Source: Batrachochytrium dendrobatidis JAM81 (Eukaryota; Chytridiomycota; Chytridiomycetes; Rhizophydiales). Taken from it: 64,000 nucleotides of DNA. A program made the translations under genes and the position numbers. Below, piece by piece: positions 63,915 through 64,000 of this stretch. Under the pieces are notes generated by a model. The model searched no databases. It saw nothing but the letters and a program-made list of their open reading frames with translations, and was not told the origin of the DNA. Location: positions 3,932,532 to 3,996,531 of the forward strand of contig NW_006281099.1 of assembly GCF_000203795.2 (NCBI RefSeq), written 5' to 3'. Position 1 is the stretch's first letter; every line of letters begins with the position of its first letter.

Positions 63915-64000
63915 AATACTGTAATACAATATATTAAAAGCATTACAGCCATCTATTTCGTTTGATTTTAAAACCAATTCTTGTTTATATTCAGTGTTTG

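Overview
The window is nuclear DNA of a zoosporic fungus, most probably a chytrid (Batrachochytrium or a relative); this is an inference. It is AT-rich and gene-dense. Almost every gene is cut by several short GT-AG introns, mostly about 50-150 nt, and intergenic gaps are often 100-400 bp. Fungal-type genes (a Rox3-like MED19, an NDR/Cbk1/COT1-type kinase, a Yop1-like protein) sit beside genes kept only by organisms with centrioles and motile cilia (DNAAF6/PIH1D3 and CEP70). That combination points to a flagellated fungus. No rRNA, tRNA, CRISPR array or prokaryote-type operon was seen.

Layout. 1-1044: end of CSN5 (+). 1456-5170: unassigned Ser-rich coiled-coil protein (-). 5939-9418: SMG5/6-like PIN protein (-). 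9625-10542: DNAAF6 (-). 11376-12497: secreted phosphoesterase (+). 12754-13213: p22phox-like protein (+). 13638-15444: SUMO E1 subunit AOS1 (-). 15709-18231: ASNSD1 (+). 18471-20011: STI1-domain protein (-). 20351-21377: glycine cleavage H protein (+). 21645-23430: MED19 (-). 23574-26197: CUE/CCCH/DUF1771/SMR protein (+). 26420-27082: TRAPPC2 (-). 27316-29929: NDR kinase (+). 30082-32486: helical-repeat protein (-). 32962-33790: tetraspanin (+). 34011-35277: PHYHD1-like dioxygenase (+). 35376-41231: MED14 (-). 41715-about 42851: Yop1/REEP5 (-). 43813-45444: F-box/WD40 protein (-). 45620-47635: aldehyde dehydrogenase (-). 47778-53800: DNA polymerase alpha catalytic subunit (-). 54008-57964: CEP70 (-). 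58364-60873: ELL (+). 61029-63914: TRM5 (+).

Most genes are single-copy housekeeping genes with no pathway clustering. Recurring themes are RNA polymerase II transcription (MED14, MED19, ELL), ubiquitin/SUMO control (CSN5, AOS1, the F-box protein) and the centriole/cilium (DNAAF6, CEP70 and perhaps the unassigned coiled-coil gene). Several neighbours are head-to-head across 140-400 bp, so they probably share bidirectional promoters (AOS1/ASNSD1, MED19/SMR protein, TRAPPC2/NDR kinase, CEP70/ELL).

The most unusual content is a dispersed non-autonomous element, read directly from the sequence. It has inverted termini of the type CAGCCGTATTCACGTAAAAT, is flanked by TA, and is about 527 bp when full length. 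Five copies (A-E) were found, all placed at gene boundaries or in an intron. Copies C and D supply the stop codon and an AATAAA signal to the gene they abut. Copy A lies about 10 bp upstream of a start codon. Copy B fills most of an intron of TRM5. I see no transposase in the window.
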